Below are positions 53,895 to 63,699 of a stretch of DNA of 64,000 bases, piece by piece (the first letter of the stretch is position 1; each line of letters starts with the position of its first letter). A model generated the notes under the pieces. That model was given only the letters and a program-made list of their open reading frames with translations. It was not told the origin of the DNA and ran no database searches. The translations under genes and the position numbers were made by a program. Origin of the DNA: Leptospira broomii serovar Hurstbridge str. 5399 (GTDB taxonomy: Bacteria > Spirochaetota > Leptospiria > Leptospirales > Leptospiraceae); contig NZ_AHMO02000008.1 of NCBI RefSeq assembly GCF_000243715.2, forward strand, positions 2,212,001 to 2,276,000, given 5' to 3'.

Positions 53895-54860
53895 ATGAAA
53901 TGTAAAAAATCGATCACCCTCGTATTTATTCTTGTTACTATATTTTATAGTCAGTCGGTTGGGGCCCAGCCTGCACCCTATAAATTGGTAAATCCTGTTC
54001 TTATACGTCCCTTCGGAGATTCAATCACTTACGGCATCGGCTTTACTGATGACTGGAAATGCCCGGTCTATCCGATCGGACAGTATCTTTGTATGCCCCC
54101 AGGGCAAAAGGGTGGAGGATATCGCGGATGGATGACTCTTCTTTCTATTTCGGGAGATGGTATCGTATTTACTACGGAAGGTTATCAAAGCGGCGGGTCT
54201 TATGTGCAACAGTGGTGGTTTAATACCCAAACTCATGACGGATATCCCGGCTGGACGATTGAACAACTGACGCCTATAGCTAGTTATTCCAGTTTTGCCG
54301 ATATAACGTTGGTACACGCCGGAACGAATGACATGTGGCAAGTATTAAATATTAAGAATCCGACTGATGCACAGATAGACCAAATTGCTTCCGCGGCTGG
54401 AGCCAATCTTTTTACTTTGATAGATACGTTACTCAAGAAAAATCTAAAGACCCATGTGTTCGTTGCTCAAATCATTAAGGTCTCCCCTCCGAAAGAGGGT
54501 TATAATACCGTTAATAAAGTAATCTTTAAGTATAATAATTACATCTCGAATAACTGGTACAATCAGCCTCCTGAGAACAGAGCGAGGATGACTCTCGTAG
54601 ACATGCATCATACCTTACAACCGGGCCCTGATTATTCTCCGGACGGCATACATCCGAGCGCACTAGGTTATATGAAAATGGCCTGTTCCTGGATTCGAGC
54701 GATCAAAAACATGCAACCTAACCAAGAAGATCCTTGTTCGGGAATAACCACTTCGGATGTGGAAAAAAAACTGACTCCTTCTCCGGAAGAAAACAAACAG
54801 ATGATTCCTCCGAAAGATAAATTGGAACTATTATTGAAAGGAAAAGCAGGAACAAAATAG
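53895..54860 (+). CDS. Exported SGNH/GDSL-type hydrolase
   Basis: 321 residues with a signal peptide (cut near SVGAQ). Block I is RPFGDSITYG (catalytic Ser about 43), block III LVHAGTNDMW, and block V SPDGIHPSALGYMKMA (Asp and His of the triad). SGNH enzymes remove acyl or acetyl groups from carbohydrates or lipids outside the cytoplasm. The Asn/Pro-rich C-terminal tail is not catalytic. The substrate is unknown. Confidence 0.88.
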   Translation: MKCKKSITLVFILVTIFYSQSVGAQPAPYKLVNPVLIRPFGDSITYGIGFTDDWKCPVYPIGQYLCMPPGQKGGGYRGWMTLLSISGDGIVFTTEGYQSGGSYVQQWWFNTQTHDGYPGWTIEQLTPIASYSSFADITLVHAGTNDMWQVLNIKNPTDAQIDQIASAAGANLFTLIDTLLKKNLKTHVFVAQIIKVSPPKEGYNTVNKVIFKYNNYISNNWYNQPPENRARMTLVDMHHTLQPGPDYSPDGIHPSALGYMKMACSWIRAIKNMQPNQEDPCSGITTSDVEKKLTPSPEENKQMIPPKDKLELLLKGKAGTK

Positions 54861-54951
54861 GATAACAAAAGTATTTTCTATCGGAATTCGATGGAGAGTA
54901 TCGGTCGTACGGGTTTCCTGATTGGAATATCATATTGCTTTTCGATTAGGA

Positions 54952-56316
54952 CTATTTCTCTAAGTCCGCTATTACATCGGATACGAGTTGGCCTACACTT
55001 TCTATTTCTCCACCTCTCCCGTGAGATACTCCTAAGCGAACTATCACTAGCTTCTTTGACGGAATTATAACGATATATTGACCCAGGTGTCCCCGACCGA
55101 AAAAAGTATCTTTAGGCGCATGAGGCATACCCCATCGAATGCCAAACTGGGGGATCTTATTGTCTGTGACGTTGAGCCAGAATCCGGCGCCGTAACCAGT
55201 ATCGAGTGTTTGCATCGTTGAGTATTTCAGCCAGCCGTCCGGCAGAATTCGTTTACGGCCCGCGAAACCGTCATTTAAGTATAGCATTCCGAGAAGAGCC
55301 CAGTCTCGCGCACTAGCAAACATTCCGTTGGAGCCCACAGGAATGTCGGAAGAATCAAAAGTCAGGGTGGCTTTTTTTATTCCGAGGGGGGCAAATAATT
55401 CACGATGAACGAATTCCATAAAAGTCTGAGCATCGCGGCCGGTAGAATCTCGGACTATTCGAGAGAGAATTTGATAACCGGCATTGCTGTAATTCCATTT
55501 TGTGCCGGGATCTTGCTCGAGGGAAAAGCTTTGGGCATACGAATCCATATTGGATTCCGTAAACCACAATCGAAAAGACGGCTCGTCGAGGGGCAGTCCG
55601 CTCGACATTCTCATAAGTTGATCCGTCGTAATTTTAGATCGCGGATCTTCGGATTTTTGCCAAGCGGAAATTCTAACCGGACTTTCAATAGAAAGCTTTC
55701 CCTGTTTAACTAGAATACCGGCGATTGCATTTATTGTCGATTTTGTTAAGGAATTGCCGGGGAATATGCTACGTATCGAGTAACCCGGAGAATAGCGCTC
55801 CGCGATGAGCTTTCCGTTATGAATTATTACTACTGCACGAGTCCATCTATGCGGTGTGTCCGAAGATTCTTCGAATGCGCGATCCAAAGCTAGTCTGAGT
55901 CCTGCCGTAGCAGGTTCTACTAATTCCGGCCATGCGGTTTCAGATAACGTTGCCGGGGAATTCGGAAGAGTGACCTTTTTTGCGGAAATATTTTCCGGAA
56001 TATCGTTCGCAAGAAGACAACCCATTCCTTCACGATATCTAGATCTGCTTTCGGAACCGCCGGCAAAGTTTGCCGTAACTTCTTTCCGTGTTTGATCGAC
56101 GCGATATCGAAGAGCCCAATCCACAAGTCCCATTCCAGTCGCCGGCCTTAACGTTTCTTCATACACCCGATCGGGATCTAAGTTAGAAATAAAAACACCA
56201 GAACAAACGTATTTACTTGCTGCTCCCGTTGCGATGCGAATCGGATTGTAGGCGGAACAGGATAGATAGATGGAGGTTATAATGAGAAGGGATAGATTCT
56301 TTTTTGTGTTTTTCAT
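54952..56316 (-). CDS. Serine hydrolase lipoprotein, class C beta-lactamase fold
   Basis: 454 residues with a lipobox (SIYLSC, Cys20). Motifs: PGNSLTKS (Ser189-x-x-Lys192), YSNAGYQ (Tyr276-x-Asn278) and a C-terminal RGHLGQY segment in place of KTG. These proteins are mostly esterases or peptidases of the EstB/6-aminohexanoate-hydrolase type rather than true beta-lactamases. It converges with the SGNH hydrolase gene. Substrate not determined. Confidence 0.88.
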   Translation of the reverse strand: MKNTKKNLSLLIITSIYLSCSAYNPIRIATGAASKYVCSGVFISNLDPDRVYEETLRPATGMGLVDWALRYRVDQTRKEVTANFAGGSESRSRYREGMGCLLANDIPENISAKKVTLPNSPATLSETAWPELVEPATAGLRLALDRAFEESSDTPHRWTRAVVIIHNGKLIAERYSPGYSIRSIFPGNSLTKSTINAIAGILVKQGKLSIESPVRISAWQKSEDPRSKITTDQLMRMSSGLPLDEPSFRLWFTESNMDSYAQSFSLEQDPGTKWNYSNAGYQILSRIVRDSTGRDAQTFMEFVHRELFAPLGIKKATLTFDSSDIPVGSNGMFASARDWALLGMLYLNDGFAGRKRILPDGWLKYSTMQTLDTGYGAGFWLNVTDNKIPQFGIRWGMPHAPKDTFFGRGHLGQYIVIIPSKKLVIVRLGVSHGRGGEIESVGQLVSDVIADLEK

Positions 56317-57179
56317 AAAGTTTCAATAATTTAAATTCCAAGAAAGTCATTCAAGAATTGGGAGTGGGGAGTTCCGATAATCTTATTTATTAAACTGCTC
56401 TTTATTTATGCACTTTTTAATCTCGTCCGATGCCGAAATGAATATCCGTCTTAGCCGTGTAACTTCATTGCAATAAATCAATAGGATAAAATTCGTTCTA
56501 CGCCGGAATAGAAAGGGACTTTCAATTCAGTGAGGTCTTTGAAATAATTCTTCTCTCGGATTATAAGAATCGCAATTTTTGCGACTTAAGTTTAGACGCT
56601 CCTTGTATAAAAATAGGGATAAATTTTCCAGAGGCTTATTCTTAGACCTATATTGTATATCCTCGATTACGTACGAATTCGGTAACTTATTTGAATGCGA
56701 CAACCAAGGGCATATCTTTTCGGAACTCTCGCTAACTCACTTTTTACGACAGTAGCAAATTCTGAAAACGTCGTTTTCAATGCAGTATTGGGCGCTATTT
56801 TTGTCGCGGATTCCGGAGCAAAATACCGTCATCGTATTGAATGCAATTAGTAACGCATATTTTTACGGAACTTTAGCCAAGTCGAGTTTGAATACCGATC
56901 AAACCCATTTTAATGCGATTTTAAAGAAGTGTAATTCGCAAATTCTGATTTTAAAAATTTAAGGCTATGCAATCGCTGATTGTTACTATTCTTTAAAATC
57001 GCATAACATTCTATCCTTTTCTCTGACGGTGTTGCTTCTCCTTGCTCTTACTTAAAACAAACTATGAAACTTTGTTCACGGTCTAATTCCGAAAACGGAA
57101 ATCTTCCGTTTCCGAAAAAAGCCGGGTGTCCTAGTGAATATCGAAAGAGTTTTAGCGAAGAAGTTTATTCAACATTTAT
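56317..57179. other. 863-base region with no supported gene
   Basis: A 60-codon frame at 56780-56962 has a coding-like look (SNAYFYGTLAKSS) but no ribosome site and no homology I recognise. The region probably contains degraded coding sequence. Confidence 0.4.
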
Positions 57180-57644
57180 TTAAAGTTCCTTCTGTTCGTT
57201 AGTCGGCGCGAAATAACCGATTTCCGGTGTAAGCCGAATTTTGCTTTTAGCAAAACTTCCGATTCCTCTGCCGATTTCCTTACCTCGATTATCGAAGAGA
57301 TTGCTTTCCGCAATGATTAGGGTTTTAGAGTTCTGAACTACTTTCCCTTTCGCAATCAGAGTCCCCGATTGAATCGGTCTTAAAAAGAAAATAGTAATAC
57401 TTGAAGTAAGAACAAAAAAATCCGGCTCTAAGGAATTTGCCGCAAAAAAAGCCGCATCATCGACGGCTTTAAAATACACGGCTCCATGAGCTGCACCGGC
57501 CGCGTGATGAAAGTCATTGCGAATTTCAATCGTTAATTCCGCGAATCCTTTTGAAACGGAAAGCTTAGGTTGGAAAAAGCGGTTGATCGGGGCCTGACTG
57601 TACATTTGCTCCAAGCTCCGAAAATGTTTCTCCCAGTTGTGCAT
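57180..57644 (-). CDS. PaaI-type hotdog thioesterase
   Basis: 154 residues. FHHAAGAAHGAVYFKAVDDAAFF is the HGG/HxGx4D-type active-site helix of PaaI thioesterases (HAAGAAHGAV...D). The strand LTSSITIFFLRPIQSGTLIAKG is typical too. It hydrolyses acyl-CoA. It starts two bases after the membrane-protein gene ends, in an operon divergent from a TetR regulator. Confidence 0.82.
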   Translation of the reverse strand: MHNWEKHFRSLEQMYSQAPINRFFQPKLSVSKGFAELTIEIRNDFHHAAGAAHGAVYFKAVDDAAFFAANSLEPDFFVLTSSITIFFLRPIQSGTLIAKGKVVQNSKTLIIAESNLFDNRGKEIGRGIGSFAKSKIRLTPEIGYFAPTNEQKEL

Positions 57645-57645
57645 C

Positions 57646-58143
57646 TTAGATATTTTCCACCGGAGAATTCTTTCGAGACTGAAGAAGGATCTTAAAGATT
57701 ACGAGATGAGATATCACTAATAGCGGCGCATAACCTGTAAAAATATAGAACATAAAACCCATTAGGGGCGAAATATGAAGCGTTAATGCTTGATAACTTG
57801 CATACAGGAGATCTACGAATCCCCAAATATTAAAAAACCAAACGAGCGGAATCGCAACTTTTATTTTCCTTCCCAAAAGCAGATAAGACGAAATTGCCAG
57901 AATTGCGGCGATATAATCTCCCCAAGCGGCGGGTATCGAAAAGTCGGCGGGCATACTTGGGGAGGTGATTCCAGGTATAAACATGCTTAAACCGACAAAT
58001 CTATAGCCGTGAATCAGCAAAAGGGATTGAAGAAGCTTAGTCCTATTTCCACCGGATTTGGTTAGAATTATGTCCCGAATAACTAAAGTGGCCATGATGG
58101 CGCCGATAGTGGTTGCGAAAATGAGAAGAAATTTTGGTTCCAT
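57646..58143 (-). CDS. Small multi-pass membrane protein, TetR-regulated
   Basis: 165 residues from the ATG at 58143 (MEPKFLLIFATTIGAIMATL). About five hydrophobic helices are visible, including LVWFFNIWGFVDLLYASYQA. A longer frame reaches 58221, but that would place the TetR palindrome (58162-58175) inside the coding region, so the shorter start is better. Not recognised as a named family. Operon with the thioesterase. Confidence 0.65.
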   Translation of the reverse strand: MEPKFLLIFATTIGAIMATLVIRDIILTKSGGNRTKLLQSLLLIHGYRFVGLSMFIPGITSPSMPADFSIPAAWGDYIAAILAISSYLLLGRKIKVAIPLVWFFNIWGFVDLLYASYQALTLHISPLMGFMFYIFTGYAPLLVISHLVIFKILLQSRKNSPVENI

Positions 58144-58161
58144 TGGAGTAGAATAAAAACG

Positions 58162-58175
58162 TACGAACGTTCGTA
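58162..58175. promoter_or_regulatory. TetR operator
   Basis: TACGAACGTTCGTA is a perfect 14-base palindrome between the divergent membrane-protein and tetR genes, typical of TetR-family sites. Confidence 0.7.
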
Positions 58176-58271
58176 AAGTAGAATAAAGGCGGCCATGGAA
58201 TTTTTTATTTCGCCTCTGCATAAAGAATCCAGAGATGTAATTTAGAACTCCTTTCGAAATTACAGCGAATT

Positions 58272-58868
58272 ATGGAAAAAAATGAGACCCAACTTGAAAT
58301 CCTTCGACTGGCCGCTAATTATGCGTCATTACATGGACTGAATGATCTGACGATCGGGAAGTTGGCAACTGCCGCAGGGATGAGCAAGGCAGGTCTTCAC
58401 GGATCTTTTGGATCAAAAGTAGATCTGCAAATGAGCACGATTCAATTTGCTGCCGAGATTTTCACTCGTGAGGTCATCCAGCCTATTGCAAAAATTGATT
58501 CGGGTTATAAGCGTGTGGTCGCTTTTTGCGAAAATTGGTTGAGTTATGTTGATCGAAAGGTTTTTCCGGGAGGATGTTTCTTTGGCCGGATTTCCATCGA
58601 AGGAGCTTCGCTACCCGAGAGAATCGACGCGGAAATCAAGCGTTTGTTTCAAACTTTTCGGCAATTTCTTAAACACGAATTAAAGAAATCGAAACTTTCG
58701 CCGGCCAAGTCTTCCGAGTTATCCGATCAGCTTTTAGCCTTGGTTATAAGTTACAATTGGGCAGTTCATGCGCTCAATCAACCGTCGGCAGCAGATCATG
58801 TCAGGTCCTTAATCTTTCAGAAACTCGAAGAATTAAAGGATTTAGATCGGGCGCAGGGTCGTAAATAA
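58272..58868 (+). CDS. TetR-family transcriptional regulator
   Basis: 198 residues. The helix-turn-helix reads LTIGKLATAAGMSKAGLHGSFGSKVDLQ, standard for TetR. The helical C-terminal domain binds an unknown ligand. It probably represses the divergent membrane-protein/thioesterase operon through the palindrome at 58162-58175. Start ATG at 58272 is about 100 bases from the palindrome. Confidence 0.9.
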   Translation: MEKNETQLEILRLAANYASLHGLNDLTIGKLATAAGMSKAGLHGSFGSKVDLQMSTIQFAAEIFTREVIQPIAKIDSGYKRVVAFCENWLSYVDRKVFPGGCFFGRISIEGASLPERIDAEIKRLFQTFRQFLKHELKKSKLSPAKSSELSDQLLALVISYNWAVHALNQPSAADHVRSLIFQKLEELKDLDRAQGRK

Positions 58869-59231
58869 GAAGTCCATTTGCTTCTTTCCGTTTAAAATAG
58901 ATTATCCATAAAGAGTACGGCAAATAAATTTCTTTCCGTAAAAATCTTATTTCGTACTCTCATTTCCTCATCTCCGATGCTACGCGTTACCCACTTAATC
59001 GAATCGCCTAAGGTACGAGGTATCAATGAGTATGCGTTAAACCGACTAACCGGTCCGCTCGACCCGTTAGTATGCTGATAGTTTGCTTTATGAGCAATTC
59101 TTGGATTGAATACAGAAACTGGGTGATCTTGTGAGAAAATCGTTTAAGATCTTCTTTTAATAAACGAACGAAGAAGTCCGTGTTTAATGTTAGGCAATAT
59201 CCGTAGCGGAGTCTAATTGTGGAAAATTAGT
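58869..59231. other. Intergenic region with no gene seen
   Basis: No coding signal, RNA gene or clear repeat was recognised. Confidence 0.45.
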
Positions 59232-59948
59232 CTAATCATTATTAGGGTTTGCTTGAGCTGCTCGCAAAGCTTTCGTTTCTAGAAGCCGAGTGTATTTCTC
59301 CCAACGCGCACCGGCTTCGGCGCTGTTTTTTTCCACATGAAAATAGCAAGTTTCCGCTCCTGCCGGAATTGTGCTCTTGAACATTACGTCCCAATTCCCG
59401 GTCCTTCCTTGCGTCTTCATAAATTCTATAGCCGCATCTAACATACCCTGCACGAAATATCGTTGTACTCTACAATCCATCGCTCCGTAGTGATCTTGGT
59501 GTGGACACCAATCGATGTGAAAGTTCGCTCGACTTTCATCCTCGATGGCAGGTGATTCAAGGGAGGCATAAGCGATACGATTGATAACGGTCGCATAAAA
59601 ACTTATCCATTCAGAATCAGTCATATCATTCGGAATCGTTGTGCCTTTAATAATTTGCACACCAATATCATGCCCGATTTCACGGAGACTATCATAGATA
59701 ACGGCTTGGCCTTCCGTGCCGAATTGCTTTTCCACGTTCTTTAGAATTCCGATGACAGCCATTGCCTGCATTGTTCCCCATTGCCATAAGGTTGCCGGAT
59801 CGAAATTTGTTTTACCAAGGATCTCTTCTCGGAGCCGTTTCAAGCCCTTTTCATACGGCTGATTGAATTGAAAACGGTCCCAGGCCGGTTCCGATCTCTG
59901 CTTCCAGTGTTCCTTAGTTTTATCAAGATGCTCTGTCTTCGAAATCAT
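59232..59948 (-). CDS. Putative L-2-amino-thiazoline-4-carboxylate hydrolase-like protein
   Basis: 238 residues. FHIDWCPHQDHYGAMDCRVQ, then FKSTIPAGAETCYFHVEK resembles the ATC hydrolase-like family (Cys and Asp positions before a C-terminal GxExCxF strand). The rest is helical. No signal peptide. The family call is tentative, and the enzyme activity should not be assumed. It stands alone. Confidence 0.4.
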   Translation of the reverse strand: MISKTEHLDKTKEHWKQRSEPAWDRFQFNQPYEKGLKRLREEILGKTNFDPATLWQWGTMQAMAVIGILKNVEKQFGTEGQAVIYDSLREIGHDIGVQIIKGTTIPNDMTDSEWISFYATVINRIAYASLESPAIEDESRANFHIDWCPHQDHYGAMDCRVQRYFVQGMLDAAIEFMKTQGRTGNWDVMFKSTIPAGAETCYFHVEKNSAEAGARWEKYTRLLETKALRAAQANPNND

Positions 59949-60399
59949 GACAGAATCTTCCCATTAAAGTAAAGGATTGCAAGCACTTCTGCTTAAAAAT
60001 GTTTAACGCGTAAATCCGTTGAGCGGTTCGGATTTGTCGATGTAACAGATTAAGCTGCAATGGATGACGGGATGGAAACATTTGCTCTATTAGTATTTAT
60101 GCATTTACTCCGGATGTGGATGATCGCGTGTCGCGATGAATCGGGCGTTCGCTTTTCTGAAAGGAATATACTATTTGAGATAACTAAGGCATTCCGGCTA
60201 TTTCCATAAAATTATCATACAAAATTCATTAAAATATTTACATTCCAATGAAAAGGAAATCCCAGTTATTTTTAGGCAATAGCTTTGAATGAAATAGAAC
60301 CGTTCAATTTTGCTTTTAATTCATTATAAAATTGAATGGGTTCTTTTTTTTCTTTGACTTAGATAAAAAAGAAATTAGGATAGCCTTCCCTTATTCGCT
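59949..60399. other. Intergenic region with no gene seen
   Basis: AT-rich, no supported gene; it presumably holds the promoter of the lipoprotein gene at 60400. Confidence 0.45.
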
Positions 60400-61512
60400 A
60401 TGAAATTTCTTTTTTATTCCATTTTGCTTTCTTTTACGGTTTCTTGTATGAAGTTCCAGGAAAACTCGCTCGATCCCAATTCTCCGGGAGGATTCCTTTT
60501 TTCACTTTTATCTTCAAATAGTTTGTACGTCGCTGTCGGGACCAACTGTACTTTATGGACCTCCACGGACGGAATAAAATGGACCGCTCGGGCAAATACT
60601 CTCTTCCCGAATTGCGTAGGTACTAGTGGCGCTACAATTAATGCTGTCGCATACGGGAACGGTAAATTTGTAGCAGTAGGAAGTCTTAGTTCTAGCACTG
60701 TGGGTTGTGGAATTTGGACTAGCACGGACGGCCTTAAATGGGTTCAAAGTACATGTGGGGGAGGGATGACTACTCCGTTGCATTCAGTCGCTTATAACGG
60801 TTCGAATTTTGTCGCCGGAGCAGAGGATAATTATCCTACTTTTATGACTCATTTTATTCAACAATCGGATGCAAGTGCTTCGACTTGGACCCAGATTTCT
60901 TTCGGTGCAACGTCTATCAACGGTTTCGTTTCTTCGATAATCTCGGTAGCTGGCAAGTATTATGCTACTATCTCGACGATTGATTCATTTTATTCTTCAA
61001 CCAACGGAGGAAGTTGGGCCCAATTTTCTTCCTCCTTGACTTCTTTGGGTGCATATTCTTCGAGCACTAGCTCTCCTCTAAAAATTACTACGGGGCCCGG
61101 ACCCAGGCTGATCGTGTATGGAACCAACCCGAGTTTCATTCCTGGTTGGAGTTATACGGATGATTTAGGGGTCACATGGACGACGAGAACTTCGACGGCT
61201 GGTGCGAATACGGGATTTAATGCCGGAGTCTATAATCCGATCTCCGGTTTTTTTGTAGCGTTAGGTACTTCTTGTATTTTAGGGCTTTCCTCAACGGGCG
61301 GTACGAATATTGATCCGCCTTCAAATATTCAGAGCGGATGTACGACTACGACTTGGAATGCTCTCGTTACTAATCCTAAATCGGGGTTATTGGTAGCCGC
61401 CGGCACGAACGAAAATTTCGCTTTTTCACCGCTTATCGGCGATCCCGGAAGTTGGATAATTTCTACGACGGGGAATACGAATACGGTAAACTCGATCGCG
61501 TTAAGACCCTAG
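60400..61512 (+). CDS. BNR-like beta-propeller lipoprotein
   Basis: 370 residues with a lipobox (SFTVSC, Cys16). Repeated units have the sialidase/BNR pattern S-x-D-G-x-x-W: LWTSTDGIKWTARA, IWTSTDGLKWVQST and SYTDDLGVTWTTR, alternating with YVAVG or FVAVGS strands. This forms a beta-propeller in the envelope. Function unknown. Close repeats of this kind occur in many leptospiral lipoproteins. Confidence 0.75.
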   Translation: MKFLFYSILLSFTVSCMKFQENSLDPNSPGGFLFSLLSSNSLYVAVGTNCTLWTSTDGIKWTARANTLFPNCVGTSGATINAVAYGNGKFVAVGSLSSSTVGCGIWTSTDGLKWVQSTCGGGMTTPLHSVAYNGSNFVAGAEDNYPTFMTHFIQQSDASASTWTQISFGATSINGFVSSIISVAGKYYATISTIDSFYSSTNGGSWAQFSSSLTSLGAYSSSTSSPLKITTGPGPRLIVYGTNPSFIPGWSYTDDLGVTWTTRTSTAGANTGFNAGVYNPISGFFVALGTSCILGLSSTGGTNIDPPSNIQSGCTTTTWNALVTNPKSGLLVAAGTNENFAFSPLIGDPGSWIISTTGNTNTVNSIALRP

Positions 61513-61955
61513 AAGATAGCGGACTATACGGTTCATGTCGCCCGGAAAGCAATCTTTAACTGTAGGTTTCATAAGCCTATCGATTCCCTTTCAAAGTTAG
61601 TGATTATTCCGCTAAAGCTTCCGGCTGCTCATTCGTAGTAAGGGCCTCCGGGTAGACGCGCGATTCGAAGACCGAGCTTACTTAATCTTTTTTCCGCTAA
61701 ATCCTCACGCAATGTTTCTTTGCATAACCAAAGCCGGACGAGTTCCAATCAAAAATGTGAATAATATTTTGGAAGAAAAATCGACCACTTTATTTACTTT
61801 TACTAAGGATAAGGTGGACTTTAACTTCGTAACTTCTCAATTAAATACGTTTGCGGAAGCGGTTTTATTGAGAAGACGGAAGATTGATGCTAATTGAATA
61901 AAATTCGGCGAGGATCGAATGAGGAACGCGTATACGGAAGGAAAAAGGTCATATT
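61513..61955. other. Intergenic region with one doubtful small frame
   Basis: A 61-codon frame (61712-61897) has no motif or strong ribosome site. Not called as a gene. Confidence 0.4.
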
Positions 61956-62315
61956 TTAATCGACCATAAATCCTACAGGTGGTGCATGCACGGTTAAATA
62001 ATCCGGTAAAGAGATTTTGACGGAAAATTTTACGCCAAGCAGAAGCTTTTCTATTTCGCCCTGTAAAATGAATTCTTTTCTAACGATTGATCCTTCGAAG
62101 TGAATTTTTTTTCTTTCATCCGGACTTAATACGAATCCGGAAATGTTGGAGCCAGCCAATATTCTGTTCGCATCCTGCATTTGCGTAACGATACCGACTC
62201 CCAATTCGGAGATATCGAATAGAAACCCATTAATTCCGATCTCATCGATTTTAGCGCGAACTTTGAATTTGCCGATTTCCTCAGAAAAATACCGATCTGC
62301 TTTCCTACGCTCCAT
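61956..62315 (-). CDS. PilZ-domain protein
   Basis: 119 residues. ERRKADRYF at the N-terminus and FLFDISELGVGI in the middle correspond to the RxxxR and (D/N)xSxxG motifs that bind cyclic di-GMP. The single domain covers the whole protein, suggesting an adaptor-type c-di-GMP receptor. It stands alone. Confidence 0.8.
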   Translation of the reverse strand: MERRKADRYFSEEIGKFKVRAKIDEIGINGFLFDISELGVGIVTQMQDANRILAGSNISGFVLSPDERKKIHFEGSIVRKEFILQGEIEKLLLGVKFSVKISLPDYLTVHAPPVGFMVD

Positions 62316-62897
62316 AACCCCGTCCCCGCTGAAAAATCCTAAAATATTTCCAAAGCCCTTTTGAATCTGCTCAATAAATCCTATCGGCTATCTATCGATA
62401 GGATACACCCAGCTTAATTTCGTGCTTGTTAGTGTAGACTTAAAAAAGGGGGAAAAAACGATAAATCTAGAATCGTTGGTTAATAGAAAATTCCGAAAAT
62501 ATATCGATTCCACTGACTTAATATTAACGGAATATGGAGTTTAAAGTCATTTTGGGACTTAAGTATATACAAGTTTCATAAAAATAACTCTCCCAGGCCT
62601 TGAAGAAACGTGATATTCAGTACACCTTGTCGAATTTTAATAACATTCATGTGAAACGATTTTAAAGAGATGTGTGATATTTTCGAGACTTCGATCTGAT
62701 TGTTGAAAACGAAATATCTTTTTTACACAACTGATTGTTGATCGGAAAGTTGTGTAGGATACGAATTCAGTCGATTCGGTGCGATTCCTACTCTAATTGG
62801 CACGCGGATATAATTCGATCTTTTCGAAACATTCAAGTTCGTAAGGGGAAATAAGTCGGGTATGAAACTTTCGGGGATAGAGCGTAGGAAGTAGCTC
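62316..62897. other. 580-base intergenic region
   Basis: No supported gene. ACACAAC (62725-62731) and GTTGTGT (62749-62755) form an inverted repeat of unknown role. Confidence 0.4.
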
Positions 62898-62945
62898 TTA
62901 CATCATTCCGGTCGCGCCTACGCTGATAATGACGACCCGTTTCAT
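62898..62945 (-). pseudogene. Fifteen-codon start of a lost Rossmann-fold gene
   Basis: MKRVVIISVGATGMM then stop. The KxVVIIxxGATGM pattern is the N-terminal nucleotide-binding loop of NAD(P)/FAD oxidoreductases. The ATG lies one base after the stop of the ArsR-rhodanese gene, so this was probably the second gene of that operon. Only the first codons remain. Confidence 0.45.
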
Positions 62946-62946
62946 T

Positions 62947-63627
62947 TTAATTCACTCCTTCCTTTATTAATTCAATCCCCATGTTTGCGAATTCCAGGGG
63001 GCCTTCAGAGATGCGATAAGCGTTTAACCCTCTTTTTCTTAGCATCTCGACCGCTTCTTTTGATAAGACGCAATACTTACCGCGACAGTAAGCGACGACC
63101 TTCTTTCGTTTCGATAGAGTATCTATCTTCGCTTTGAGTTCACTCAAAGGAATCGAAATAGATCCGGGTAGATGACCCGAATCAAATTCATTTGACGGGC
63201 GTACATCTATGAGTATTATTTCTTTTGCCAATACCTTTTTTAGAAAATCCTTATACTCAAGTTCGCTTAGTTCTTGTTCGGAATCAAAAAAGGAATCCAT
63301 CGCGACCTTAATTTCAGAATTAAATTCTTTACCTGCGGAAATAATCGCGTCAAGAATCGAAACACCCGCATCCTCAATTTGATAGAAAATATTTCTACCT
63401 TCTTTTCTGTCTCGAACCAAACGCGCTTCTTTTAAGGTTTGAAGATGATGAGAGGTTGCGGCCACGCTCATGCCGATTTCCTTTGCTAGAAGATCCACAT
63501 TCTTCTCCGACTGAACCAAAAGATCCAGTAATTCTATCCGTTTCGGATCGGAAATCGCTTTTCCGTATTTTGCCAACATGGAATAGACAAAACTCTTGAA
63601 TTCGCGTCCAGTTCTTAGGGTGCTCAT
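62947..63627 (-). CDS. ArsR-family regulator fused to a rhodanese domain
   Basis: 226 residues. Residues about 20-105 are an ArsR winged helix (DLLAKEIGMSVAATSHHLQTLK). Residues about 130-225 are a rhodanese domain (LIDVRPSNEFDSGHLPGSIS, active Cys181 in YCRGKYCVLS). The combination suggests sensing of sulfane sulfur, as in BigR/SqrR-like regulators, or of a metal. A perfect dyad (63636-63663) lies before the ATG. It is divergent from a methyltransferase gene. Confidence 0.85.
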   Translation of the reverse strand: MSTLRTGREFKSFVYSMLAKYGKAISDPKRIELLDLLVQSEKNVDLLAKEIGMSVAATSHHLQTLKEARLVRDRKEGRNIFYQIEDAGVSILDAIISAGKEFNSEIKVAMDSFFDSEQELSELEYKDFLKKVLAKEIILIDVRPSNEFDSGHLPGSISIPLSELKAKIDTLSKRKKVVAYCRGKYCVLSKEAVEMLRKRGLNAYRISEGPLEFANMGIELIKEGVN

Positions 63628-63635
63628 AATTCCTC

Positions 63636-63663
63636 AAATATTCAAATATATACTTGAATATTT
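63636..63663. promoter_or_regulatory. Operator between the ArsR-rhodanese and methyltransferase genes
   Basis: AAATATTCAA (63636-63645) and TTGAATATTT (63654-63663) are perfect ten-base arms with an eight-base spacer. The ATATTCA...TGAATAT form is that of ArsR-family operators such as BigR. It lies so as to control both divergent genes. Confidence 0.65.
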
Positions 63664-63699
63664 AATTGACAGCCGTCAATCCCGTTTTTTTATGAAAAC

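Noticed and set aside
61712..61897. 61-codon frame before the PilZ gene
   Set aside because: No ribosome site or homology recognised; kept only as part of the intergenic entry.
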